This document shows positions 29,821 to 37,711 of a DNA stretch of 64,000 nucleotides, piece by piece. How positions within the stretch are numbered: position 1 is the stretch's first letter; each line of letters starts with the position of its first letter. Both the position numbers and the translations under genes were made by a program. A model generated the notes under the pieces. It was not told where the DNA came from. It worked only from the letters and a program-made list of their open reading frames with translations, and searched no databases. Source of the stretch: JBARDN01 sp963755705 (GTDB taxonomy: Bacteria; Desulfobacterota; Binatia; Binatales; Binataceae); the NCBI GenBank assembly GCA_963755705.1, contig CAVWKW010000001.1, positions 124,001-188,000 of the forward strand. Direction: 5' to 3'.

Positions 29821-30816
29821 ATGCGTAGATCTTACAGGTCTGGCGTGCGCTGGATATTCGGTGCCGCCGCAGCGTTTCTATTTGCGACCGTCGCTGGAGC
29901 GAACAATGCCCAGGCTCAGACTACGAGCCTCTGCATCAGCCGTGGAGGACGGATCAAAGGGATCGATACCACTTGTCGAAGGAATCAGGACTCACTCACC
30001 TGGATGACCAATGGCCTTCCGGGAGGATCCGAAGGGACGATGGGTGCGCAAGGACCTGCCGGAGCTGCGGGTCCTCAGGGTCCGCAAGGAGCGCAGGGCG
30101 CCCAGGGCCCGGCGGGCGTGGCTGGCGCGACCGGCCCAGCGGGGCCAATCGGTGCCACAGGCCCTACGGGCGCGCAAGGTGCGGTAGGTCCAACAGGACC
30201 GGCAGGAGCCGTCGGTGCGACCGGCGCGATCGGCCTGACCGGTGCAACCGGTGCGATCGGACCAACTGGCGCGGCTGGCCCGATCGGCCTAACCGGTCCG
30301 CAAGGACCGCAGGGCGCGCAAGGTGTTGCGGGGCTGACGGGAACCACCGGACCTCAGGGGATAGTTGGAGCGACCGGTCCCACGGGGCCTGTGGGACCTA
30401 ATGGAGTTGAGACGACGCTTCTGGTCGGCGGGAACTTTGGCCAGGAAGTCGGTTCCAACGCGGGCGGAACGCAACTTGATCCAGCTTCGACAATTTATCT
30501 GGGCCCGAACGACGGCGCAGACCCTGCTATCGCTAACGTCGCCGCGCGGCTTCCAGCGGGCACACTCAAAAATCTGATCGTGCAGGTGGACTTTGCGCCG
30601 GGCGTCGCTTTGCAGACCGACGTGTTCGATGTCTGCATCTCGGCTAACTGCGATACCGGAATCACCTGCACTATTGCCGGCGTCGGGCAGACCCAATGCA
30701 CTGACACGACCGACATCGCCACGATGACGACTGGCCAGACACTATCGCTGCAAGCCACGGCCTCGGCGACCTCGCATTTCACCAACGTCACCTGGTCGCT
30801 CGAGTATCAACATTAA
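29821..30816 (+). CDS. Secreted collagen-like protein 1
   Basis: 331 residues from ATG 29821, preceded by AGGGAGGGG. Signal peptide (WIFGAAAAFLFATVAGANNA, cleaved near AQA). A short N-terminal domain with two Cys (SLCISRGGRIKGIDTTCRRN) is followed by about 41 uninterrupted Gly-X-Y triplets rich in GPT, GAT, GPQ, GPA, and then a C-terminal domain of roughly 125 residues with four closely spaced Cys (CISANCDTGITCTIAGVG, then QTQC). Triplets suggest a triple-helical stalk; the C-domain may trimerise. First of three tandem paralogues. Confidence 0.85.
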   Translation: MRRSYRSGVRWIFGAAAAFLFATVAGANNAQAQTTSLCISRGGRIKGIDTTCRRNQDSLTWMTNGLPGGSEGTMGAQGPAGAAGPQGPQGAQGAQGPAGVAGATGPAGPIGATGPTGAQGAVGPTGPAGAVGATGAIGLTGATGAIGPTGAAGPIGLTGPQGPQGAQGVAGLTGTTGPQGIVGATGPTGPVGPNGVETTLLVGGNFGQEVGSNAGGTQLDPASTIYLGPNDGADPAIANVAARLPAGTLKNLIVQVDFAPGVALQTDVFDVCISANCDTGITCTIAGVGQTQCTDTTDIATMTTGQTLSLQATASATSHFTNVTWSLEYQH

Positions 30817-30897
30817 TGAAAGGGCGAGGAGCGCTTCGATCGAACGCCGACTATGAAAGCAACGCCCATTATCGATTGGTTCAAGGAGGGGACGCAG

Positions 30898-31920
30898 ATG
30901 TATAGGTCTTTGAAATTCGCCTGGCGAACGCTCGCAGCGGCGGGCGCAGGCGCGATGCTAATGCTTGTGATGCCGGCTGAAGGCAACGCTCAAGTTGCAC
31001 AAACGCCAATCAACATCTGCATCACGGCCAAAGGATTTATCGGCGGGATCAATGTACCCTGCCGTTCGAACGAACTTGGGCTCGCATGGAATGAGCCCGG
31101 AACTCAGGGCGCCACGGGACCCGCGGGCGAACAAGGTCCGCAAGGTGTTCCGGGAGCACCAGGGGTTGTTGGCGCTCAGGGTGGTGTTGGCCCAGTTGGA
31201 CCCACCGGCGCCGCGGGACCAACAGGTTTGACGGGAATAACTGGTGCGACGGGTCCCGTCGGGCCGGTTGGACCCTCAGGTGCACAGGGCGCCACAGGAT
31301 TGGCCGGACCGACCGGAGTGACCGGTGCGATCGGCAATCAGGGACCAACAGGCGCGATCGGCCCGACCGGTCCGGTCGGAATTGTCGGTCCCACCGGACC
31401 TGTGGGCGCGCAAGGACCCGTCGGCGCTGATGGAGCTCAGGGTGCTACGGGACCGACCGGAATCCAGGGAATCCAGGGAATCGCCGGTGACAATACCTCT
31501 ATCTTGACTGGAGGAAACCTCGGCCAGACGATCGGGGCTGCCCGCGCAATACAATTTGTCGCCGACCGGGATACGACGCCGCTCTTCCTTGGACCGGGGG
31601 ATGGCGCGAGCAATTCGTCTCAAAACTCGGTATCGGTTCCCGTGCCGGCCGGAACGCTGAGCAATCTGAACGTCGTGCTCGATCATGCTCCGGGCAGTCT
31701 CGCTAATCCTACATATGGATACACAGTCACCGTGTGCGACAACTCGGTTTGTGACGGTCCGATCTGCGAGATCGTCGGAACCTCCACCGCATGTATCGCT
31801 ACGGGTACGCAAGCCTATGCGACCGGGGATTCGATCACTCTCAAGGTGACCTCGGTAACGGGCCTCGAGACGACTGCTAATGCGACGTGGTCGGCAAACT
31901 ATCTGATTACGGCTCCTTAA
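30898..31920 (+). CDS. Secreted collagen-like protein 2
   Basis: 340 residues, start ATG 30898 after AGGAGGGG. Same layout as its neighbours: signal peptide (LAAAGAGAMLMLVMPAEGNA), N-domain INICITAKGFIGGINVPC, about 44 Gly-X-Y triplets, then a Cys-containing C-domain (CDNSVCDGPICEIVG, then TACIAT). Threonine in the Y position is common, as in other bacterial collagens that lack hydroxyproline. 81 bases separate it from paralogue 1. Confidence 0.85.
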   Translation: MYRSLKFAWRTLAAAGAGAMLMLVMPAEGNAQVAQTPINICITAKGFIGGINVPCRSNELGLAWNEPGTQGATGPAGEQGPQGVPGAPGVVGAQGGVGPVGPTGAAGPTGLTGITGATGPVGPVGPSGAQGATGLAGPTGVTGAIGNQGPTGAIGPTGPVGIVGPTGPVGAQGPVGADGAQGATGPTGIQGIQGIAGDNTSILTGGNLGQTIGAARAIQFVADRDTTPLFLGPGDGASNSSQNSVSVPVPAGTLSNLNVVLDHAPGSLANPTYGYTVTVCDNSVCDGPICEIVGTSTACIATGTQAYATGDSITLKVTSVTGLETTANATWSANYLITAP

Positions 31921-31986
31921 GCGGTGTTAACCATGAAGCCGTACAGTCAAAGGCCACCAATGGACCGATACAGGGAGGGCATCACG

Positions 31987-33006
31987 ATGCCTGGATCAAT
32001 CAATCGAACGCTGCGCTGGATGCTCGGCGCATCCACTATGGCGATGATGCTTATGTCAATTCCCGGCGCGACTCACGCGCAGACTATCAGCATCTGCGTA
32101 CGAAATGGACTCATCAAATCAGTTAATGGAACCTGCGCCAAAAAACAGACCCAAGTCAGTTGGTCCCAAGTGGGATCGGGCGGTTCGGTAGGGCCACAGG
32201 GACCAACTGGGGTGCCGGGTCCGGCTGGTCAGCAAGGACTTGCGGGACTCACCGGCATTGCGGGTCCTGCAGGAGCGACAGGTGCAACCGGACCTACCGG
32301 TGCTCAAGGACCAACCGGAGCAGCAGGGGCGACGGGTCCGCAGGGCGCAACGGGTCCGGTAGGTCCGCTTGGACCGCAGGGGCCTGCAGGTGCGACCGGT
32401 CCCCAGGGTCCCACTGGCCCGACGGGTCCCGACGGCGCGGTTGGCCTTCAGGGTATACCGGGAGCGACCGGGCCTCAGGGTCCGACCGGCCTCCAGGGAG
32501 CAGTCGGCCCTGTTGGCGCCACTGGGCCTCAGGGCGCACAGGGCGCGCAGGGCGCCGCTGCCGTGAACTCGATACTTCTGACGGGAGGAACCGGCGGCGG
32601 AACCCTCGCCGCCGAATTTGGTACGGGATTGGCCGTCGGAGCAGGCATCGTGATCGGTGCCGGGAACGCCTCCGATACCACGGCCAACGATGCCGAGATG
32701 ACTCCGCTTCCTTCAGCGGGCACGCTTGGTAATTTCCGCGTGCAATTGTCTGTGAATCCGGTCGGTGCTGCTGGCGCTGGCTACTCCTTCACGGTGTGGA
32801 CCTGCTCCGCGACTCTGGTCTGTGCGGCGACACCGATTACCTGCAACGTCGTCGGTCCCGCCACCAGTTGCAGCGATCTGGTCGATACTGAATCTTACGA
32901 GCCTCAACAACTGATGTATGTGACCGGTACCGATATCACGGGCTCCGAAACTGCTCTGCCGGGGATGACGTGGTCTGCCACCTACATTAATGGCGTCGCG
33001 GATTAA
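31987..33006 (+). CDS. Secreted collagen-like protein 3
   Basis: 339 residues, start ATG 31987 after AGGGAGGG. Signal peptide (MLGASTMAMMLMSIPGATHA), N-domain SICVRNGLIKSVNGTC, about 42 Gly-X-Y triplets, and a C-domain with the same four-Cys pattern (CSATLVCAATPITCNVVG, then TSC). The three genes look like one operon of diverged copies, possibly forming a heterotrimer or alternative surface fibres. A terminator follows 26 bases later. Confidence 0.85.
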   Translation: MPGSINRTLRWMLGASTMAMMLMSIPGATHAQTISICVRNGLIKSVNGTCAKKQTQVSWSQVGSGGSVGPQGPTGVPGPAGQQGLAGLTGIAGPAGATGATGPTGAQGPTGAAGATGPQGATGPVGPLGPQGPAGATGPQGPTGPTGPDGAVGLQGIPGATGPQGPTGLQGAVGPVGATGPQGAQGAQGAAAVNSILLTGGTGGGTLAAEFGTGLAVGAGIVIGAGNASDTTANDAEMTPLPSAGTLGNFRVQLSVNPVGAAGAGYSFTVWTCSATLVCAATPITCNVVGPATSCSDLVDTESYEPQQLMYVTGTDITGSETALPGMTWSATYINGVAD

Positions 33007-33032
33007 CATCTGAGCCAACGACACCATCTGAA

Positions 33033-33070
33033 AGCCCTCGCGCGAGTGTTCGCGCGGGGGCTCTTCTTTT
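33033..33070 (+). terminator. Terminator of the collagen-like operon
   Basis: AGCCC-CGCGCGA pairs with TCGCGCG-GGGCT around GTGT, followed by CTTCTTTTCT. Confidence 0.85.
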
Positions 33071-33125
33071 CTGCAGCACACCTGCCCGACGCTGCGGCGT
33101 CGCCAGCAGCGCGTGAGAAATGCAG

Positions 33126-33905
33126 TCAGCGGGCGGACAGGCCGCCGTCCACAATCAGCTCGGTCGCCGTGATGTACGACGCGTCGTCGGAAAGCAGGAA
33201 CACGATAGCCTTCGCGATTTCCCAGGGTGTCCCCTGACGGCGCATCGGGATTCGCGGTGCAACGGTGGCTTCGCGATCGCCGATCGCGCGCCGGACCATG
33301 GTCGAGTTGATAAGACCCGGCAGGATCGTGTTGACGCGAATCTTGTCGCGCGCCAGCGTCATTGCGGCCGATCGCGAGAGACCCAAAAGCGCGGCCTTGG
33401 TGGCTTCGTAGGGGATGAGAGAATTGCTGCGCAACGCCGCCATCGAGGAGACGTTCACGATCGCGCCGCCGCCGGCCTTGGCGATCTCTGGCGCCGCGTA
33501 GCGCATGGTCAGGAAATGGCTGCGCAGGTTGACAGCGTACATCTTATCGAAAGCCTCGGTCGTGGTCTTGAGCAGGTTTCCGCCGATTCCGATTCCGACA
33601 TTATTGACCAGCAGATGCAGTGCGCCGAACTCGCGCACTGCCGCCTCGACTGCCGCGCGGCAATCTTCTTCGCGGCTCGCGTCGCACGCGACCGCCGCCG
33701 CGCGTCCGCCCTCGGCGCGAATCGCCGCGGCGGTCTCCTCGGCCAGTGCGAGATTCAGATCCGCGGCCATCACGGCGGCGCCTTCGCGCGCGCACTGGAT
33801 AGCGGTGGCGCGACCGTTGCCGATTGCGACGGTTTCGCCTTCGCGGGGCGGTCCGTCAGCTCCGCCGCCGATGATCAGGACAAATTTTCCGTCGAGCCGT
33901 CCCAT
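33126..33905 (-). CDS. Short-chain dehydrogenase/reductase (SDR)
   Basis: 259 residues, classical SDR. The cofactor site is modified: LIIGGGADGPPREGETVAIG instead of plain TGxxxGIG, with a short insertion. NNVGIGIGGN (NNAG-like), catalytic Ser in IVNVSSMAALRSN and YEATK (YxxxK) are present, followed by INTILPG-like VNTILPGLIN. C-terminus YITATELIVDGGLSA is typical. Substrate unknown. Followed upstream by a dienelactone hydrolase gene on the same strand. Confidence 0.9.
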   Translation of the reverse strand: MGRLDGKFVLIIGGGADGPPREGETVAIGNGRATAIQCAREGAAVMAADLNLALAEETAAAIRAEGGRAAAVACDASREEDCRAAVEAAVREFGALHLLVNNVGIGIGGNLLKTTTEAFDKMYAVNLRSHFLTMRYAAPEIAKAGGGAIVNVSSMAALRSNSLIPYEATKAALLGLSRSAAMTLARDKIRVNTILPGLINSTMVRRAIGDREATVAPRIPMRRQGTPWEIAKAIVFLLSDDASYITATELIVDGGLSAR

Positions 33906-33927
33906 CGCGGGTTTTCTCCAGGCAAAA

Positions 33928-34668
33928 CTATTTCAGAGTTTCGGCGAATAGCGTGGTCAGCTTTTCGAATGCGCGCTCGGCCTGTGGTTGGTTATAAACC
34001 GGAGCGTCCGGAGTCGTCCAACCGTGATAGGCGCCGTCGTAAACCTCACTCTGCGATTTGCCGCCCCACGCCGCGAGCGCGCCGTCGAGCTTCTTGATCG
34101 CGTCGGCGGGCATGCTGTGATCCTCGATTGCGTGGCCGAAGTATAGCCGCGCCTTCATCCGCGGCAGCACGTGATGCGGACTAGCCGGAGTCTCGGCATA
34201 AAGGCCGCCGCCGTGAAACGAAGCCACCGCGCCGATCTTGTCGGGCCGCACCGCCCCGGTGCGCATCGCCATCCCTCCCGTGAAGCAGTAGCCAACGACT
34301 CCCATTTTGCCGCCGCTTACGCCGGAGCGCGCGGCCAGAAAATCAACGTATGCGGCGGCGTCGCGCTCCTGGGCCTCGGGCGACATCGGCGCAGCGAGCT
34401 GGCCGAAGCGTTTCATGGTGCGCTCCTCACCCATCTTTGGGGTGAAGTCGAACATCGGCGGCCGTCCGGTCCGATAGAACACGTTGGGCATCAGCACGAC
34501 GTAGCCCTTGCCCGCGACGCGTTCAGCCAATGCGCGATGCGAAGGGCGAATTCCGCCGATATCGGTAAGGTGGATAACGCCAGGAAGTTTGTCGGCGCTG
34601 TCGGGCCTGAAAATAAATCCATCCGCAGTGCCGTCTGCCGTCTTAATCTCGATAGCTTGTTCGATCAC
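33928..34668 (-). CDS. Dienelactone hydrolase family protein
   Basis: 246 residues, alpha/beta-hydrolase of the DLH group. Nucleophile Cys in GVVGYCFTGGMAMRTG, catalytic His in VYDGAYHGWTTPDAP, Asp expected in the intervening HAIEDHSMPAD. DLH enzymes open dienelactones in chloroaromatic breakdown, but many family members act on other esters. 22 bases upstream of the SDR gene in the same operon. Confidence 0.9.
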   Translation of the reverse strand: MIEQAIEIKTADGTADGFIFRPDSADKLPGVIHLTDIGGIRPSHRALAERVAGKGYVVLMPNVFYRTGRPPMFDFTPKMGEERTMKRFGQLAAPMSPEAQERDAAAYVDFLAARSGVSGGKMGVVGYCFTGGMAMRTGAVRPDKIGAVASFHGGGLYAETPASPHHVLPRMKARLYFGHAIEDHSMPADAIKKLDGALAAWGGKSQSEVYDGAYHGWTTPDAPVYNQPQAERAFEKLTTLFAETLK

Positions 34669-34940
34669 AACCTACCTCCAGTGCGCGCGAATTTGTTTGA
34701 ACTTCTGTCGTATAGCACAGGCTATCGCGAAGGCTCCATCACCATCCGCATCGCGAACGCCGCATCGCGTCCTATAGGTCCTGTGATTCAACAGCAAACA
34801 AGAAATTCGGGCGCGTGCGCAATTTTATAGGTTAGAATTAAATCGATGCGCGCCGGGTTCGCACCCTCGAACCGCGCGCGGCGTCCCTGATGATTGGCAA
34901 GCAATCTTTACCTGCATGCTCCAACTGCCAAGAGGTACCG

Positions 34941-35552
34941 ATGAAATATCTTATGTTTGCTCTGATCGCATGCGCACTGCTCAGTGGATGTGCCGCGTCG
35001 GCCCTGGGCGCCGCCGGAACCGCCACTGGAGGCGCCGCCGGCATTGCGACTTTGCCCAGTGTGATTCCCAGCCCTTCGGTCCTGGATTTCGTTGGCGTCT
35101 CGAAGACCAAGATTGGATTCATGGGTCCCGGCGCGCTGTTGAGCGATAGCTGGCCGCCGCAGCAGGCGATTATCAACGAGCAGTGCAGCTTCCATACCGC
35201 CGATCCCATGTTCTTTGTGCCGACCGAAGCCGCGCAGAAGGGATGGGCCTTCGCCGGAAGACTCAATCCGGAGAGCCATGAGTTCCAGGCCAATGAATAC
35301 AAGAGCGTGCTCACACTCGGCCTCTACGGCTCGCAGCAATTGAACACTTGGCCGGTGAGCATGATCGCGCTGAGCGATTTTCCACGTGCTTATCTGGAAC
35401 CGCGACTTGCGATGGTCGCTGCGGCGAAGCTGGATGCCGCCACCCAAAAGGAGTTGGCGCATCAATTCGTCCACAACGCCGATCATATAGAAGCCGTGGT
35501 CCAGCGGCTCGAGAGCGCTTACGATCCGCGCGAGGAGTGCCTGCAGCACTGA
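34941..35552 (+). CDS. Lipoprotein of unknown function
   Basis: 203 residues from ATG 34941, preceded by AGAGGT. MKYLMFALIACALLSGCAAS is a lipoprotein signal with lipobox LSGC, followed by a Gly/Ala-rich linker. The mature part (SKTKIGFMGPGALLSDSWPP to EAVVQRLESAYDPREECLQH) has no domain I know. Adjacent to the tRNA scar. Confidence 0.65.
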   Translation: MKYLMFALIACALLSGCAASALGAAGTATGGAAGIATLPSVIPSPSVLDFVGVSKTKIGFMGPGALLSDSWPPQQAIINEQCSFHTADPMFFVPTEAAQKGWAFAGRLNPESHEFQANEYKSVLTLGLYGSQQLNTWPVSMIALSDFPRAYLEPRLAMVAAAKLDAATQKELAHQFVHNADHIEAVVQRLESAYDPREECLQH

Positions 35553-35772
35553 GTCCTGAAGCCGCGACATCGGCCGCGATTTCGTGCGGTTGTGCAAGCG
35601 CTGAGAATCCTGACCGGCAGTCATGCTCTGGCTCAGAGATTAGCGTGCGCGGAACAGTCGGGACTTTACCGCACTGACAGTGCTGCCCGAATCCAGTCTA
35701 CGATTCGCGATCTGCAACCGATATGTTCGCGTGACCATTTTGCGCTAAAGCGAGAGCTGCTAAAGCGGAGCT

Positions 35773-35816
35773 GGAGGAGGAAGGGGCCCGGTGGCCCCAC
35801 CGGTCTTCAAAACCGG
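35773..35816 (+). tRNA. 5' fragment of a selenocysteine tRNA (tRNA-Sec, UCA)
   Basis: GGAGGAGG could be an 8-bp acceptor strand; then AA, a D-arm with a 6-bp stem and 4-base loop (GGGGCC-CGGT-GGCCCC), which is diagnostic of tRNA-Sec, and a perfect anticodon arm CCGGT-CTTCAAA-ACCGG with anticodon TCA. After that the variable arm, T-arm and the 3' acceptor strand are missing: no CCTCCTCC-like sequence follows. So it is a truncated copy, presumably not functional. Confidence 0.72.
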
Positions 35817-36004
35817 CCTGTTCGGCTAATCAGCCAAAATAGCCAATAAAACCTTAGGTTCCTCGGGGCCCCCACCACTACCCAAATCGGCCGCTTAAGG
35901 CCAATTCGGGTCACAAAAACGTATACAGAGGGCTTGCCGTTGCGATGCCGTTGCGGCTCCGGGAAAACAATGTTGCCCACGGCGCGAACCCGTCGCAAGA
36001 TTTT

Positions 36005-36049
36005 CTCATAACCCGGAGGCCGAAGGTTCAAATCCTTCCCCCGCAACCA
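36005..36049 (+). tRNA. 3' fragment of an initiator-type tRNA-Met (CAU), likely att scar
   Basis: CTCATAA is an anticodon loop with CAU, followed by the 3' anticodon strand CCCGG, a T-arm GAAGG-TTCAAAT-CCTTC and CCCCGCA-ACCA. The 5' half is absent: upstream sequence does not pair. Partial 3' tRNA halves are the usual footprint of tyrosine-integrase insertion at a tRNA gene. It abuts the fluoride island that begins 120 bases downstream. Confidence 0.78.
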
Positions 36050-36169
36050 CGAATCTCCAATTCTGATTGGTATTTACCTCGACGTCGCGTGAGGGCGCCA
36101 TCGACGCCAGGCGTTGTGGTGCCGGTTCGCTTCAACGCCAATGCTCTGTCTGCCTCGGCATATACGAGG

Positions 36170-37711
36170 CTATGTTAGGACTGCGCGGTGAGGAGGGCGA
36201 TCGTTCGCTCCGGCCGTTGTTTCGGATTCAAATATTTTGTTGTACAGATCTTCGCCGTAACTGGTTTGCAGGGGTTCGCCGACGATCAATTTGAAAGTTC
36301 GTTCTCCGGCGGCTTGCCGGTCGGCGCGGAGGAACAAAGCATCCTCCTTGCCCTGCCCCCACAATCCATTGGCCAAGTCATAGAAGTGGGTCACGAAGAA
36401 AATCTTGATCCGCTTTTCCGAAAGCGCCCGAATGATCTGCCGCGCGATCTCCGAGCCCTCTCTTTCATTCGTCGCCGCAAATGACTCATTAAACAGCACC
36501 ATCCCGTTGAGCGTCAGTTCATCGACAATCTTGCTCATTCTGGCGAGCTCTTCGTCGAGCTTCCCGCTCTTCATCGAGGCGTCTTCCTCCCGCTTATAGT
36601 GGGTGAACAGGCGGCTACAAATGTTGGCGCAAAACGAGTTAGCGGGAACAAACATCCCGCATTGCATCATCAACTGGGCTAAACCGATGCTGCGCAGAAA
36701 CGTCGATTTACCACCCTGGTTAGCGCCCGTGATTATCACGAGGTCTCGGTTGTCCGCATTCACATCATTGCCGACAACTTTGTGATTCATGGTTAAAGCC
36801 AGACTGACGTCGTACAGTCCCTTGAACGAATATCTGCGGTCGCTGGCAGGCGCCAGTTCGGGAAAGCACAGCGGCGCGTTCGCCTCAGAGAGTTGGCCAT
36901 GCAGATTCAGACAACCGATGTAAAACGCCAGCTCTGCCCGCAACATGCTAAAGAAACTGCGAATGTGATCGGTGGACTGCGCAAGCGCGTTGGCGACGAG
37001 GTTGATCCCACGATCTCTCAATATCGACAGATCTGTAAAGCCGGCCTCGTCGCGCGGGTGGAGATGAAAGGTATGGCTTGGCGGTACTTCCACAAAGATC
37101 CGCTTTAACCAATTCTCGCTTTTCGGTGGTTTATGCAGTGTGTAGTTGGCGCCCTTATTGCCTTTCTCCAACTCCGCGCTGATTAACACTCCGTCGCCAA
37201 AGGCGAGTTGCTTCAGATGCTCATGGATGTCGGCGAAATACTCATCCGTGAGCTCCCTCCTGAGCATTGCAAAAAGGACGGTCAACCCTTCAGACTGACA
37301 TCGATCAGAATGTTCGGCAGCGAGATCTCTGAGCTTTCGGAGATTGTCCACGAACATATGTAATACGTCTATTGATCTACTCAGTATCGAGCTGGGATAT
37401 CGACTGCCGAAGAACCAGAAGTTCCTTTTTTCGTTTCCGATCGATTCTACAGAGATATTGTAAATATCCCGAATCACGACCGGATTCTTCAAGCAGTCTC
37501 GGAGAATGTGCTGGCGATACCGGATTGAATCAAGGTCTTGCACGCTCGCCAGTACCGCTCTCTTTGCGACCTCGAATAGGAAGCTGTCGCCGAGTGCCAT
37601 AGCATTGAACACCGCGCCTAACTCCAGGTCCTGCGCGAGTTCCTGTTGGTTAGATGGCAAGGTCTGTTCGAGGTCGAAGTCACGATCGCGATACATGAGA
37701 AACGCCTTCAT
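36170..37711 (-). CDS. MutS-like ABC-type ATPase, second of a pair
   Basis: 513 residues with start ATG 37711 overlapping the previous stop (ATGA). The C-terminal half is the MutS core ATPase domain: Walker A ITGANQGGKSTFLRSIGLAQ, Walker B-like MVLFNESFAATNEREGSEIA (Asn replaces the usual Asp) and VTHFYDLANGL. The N-terminal half is helical and corresponds to the lever/clamp region. The mismatch-binding domain (Phe-x-Glu) and the Smr nuclease of MutS2 are absent, so it is not a standard repair MutS. Distantly similar to its upstream neighbour; the two probably form a heterodimer. Last gene of riboswitch A operon. Confidence 0.85.
   Translation of the reverse strand: MKAFLMYRDRDFDLEQTLPSNQQELAQDLELGAVFNAMALGDSFLFEVAKRAVLASVQDLDSIRYRQHILRDCLKNPVVIRDIYNISVESIGNEKRNFWFFGSRYPSSILSRSIDVLHMFVDNLRKLRDLAAEHSDRCQSEGLTVLFAMLRRELTDEYFADIHEHLKQLAFGDGVLISAELEKGNKGANYTLHKPPKSENWLKRIFVEVPPSHTFHLHPRDEAGFTDLSILRDRGINLVANALAQSTDHIRSFFSMLRAELAFYIGCLNLHGQLSEANAPLCFPELAPASDRRYSFKGLYDVSLALTMNHKVVGNDVNADNRDLVIITGANQGGKSTFLRSIGLAQLMMQCGMFVPANSFCANICSRLFTHYKREEDASMKSGKLDEELARMSKIVDELTLNGMVLFNESFAATNEREGSEIARQIIRALSEKRIKIFFVTHFYDLANGLWGQGKEDALFLRADRQAAGERTFKLIVGEPLQTSYGEDLYNKIFESETTAGANDRPPHRAVLT

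Noticed and set aside
30075..30347. Minus-strand Pro/Ala/Val-rich frames
   Set aside because: Antisense of the Gly-X-Y repeats of the collagen-like genes.
29821..33006. Gly-X-Y repeats as a CRISPR or tandem DNA array
   Set aside because: Repeats are codon-level triplets within coding frames, with no direct repeat/spacer structure.
35807..36046. 79-residue minus frame containing GKDLNLRPPGYE, and a plus frame with VQILPPQP
   Set aside because: These peptides are the well-known false translations of tRNA 3' halves; they instead support the tRNA scar.
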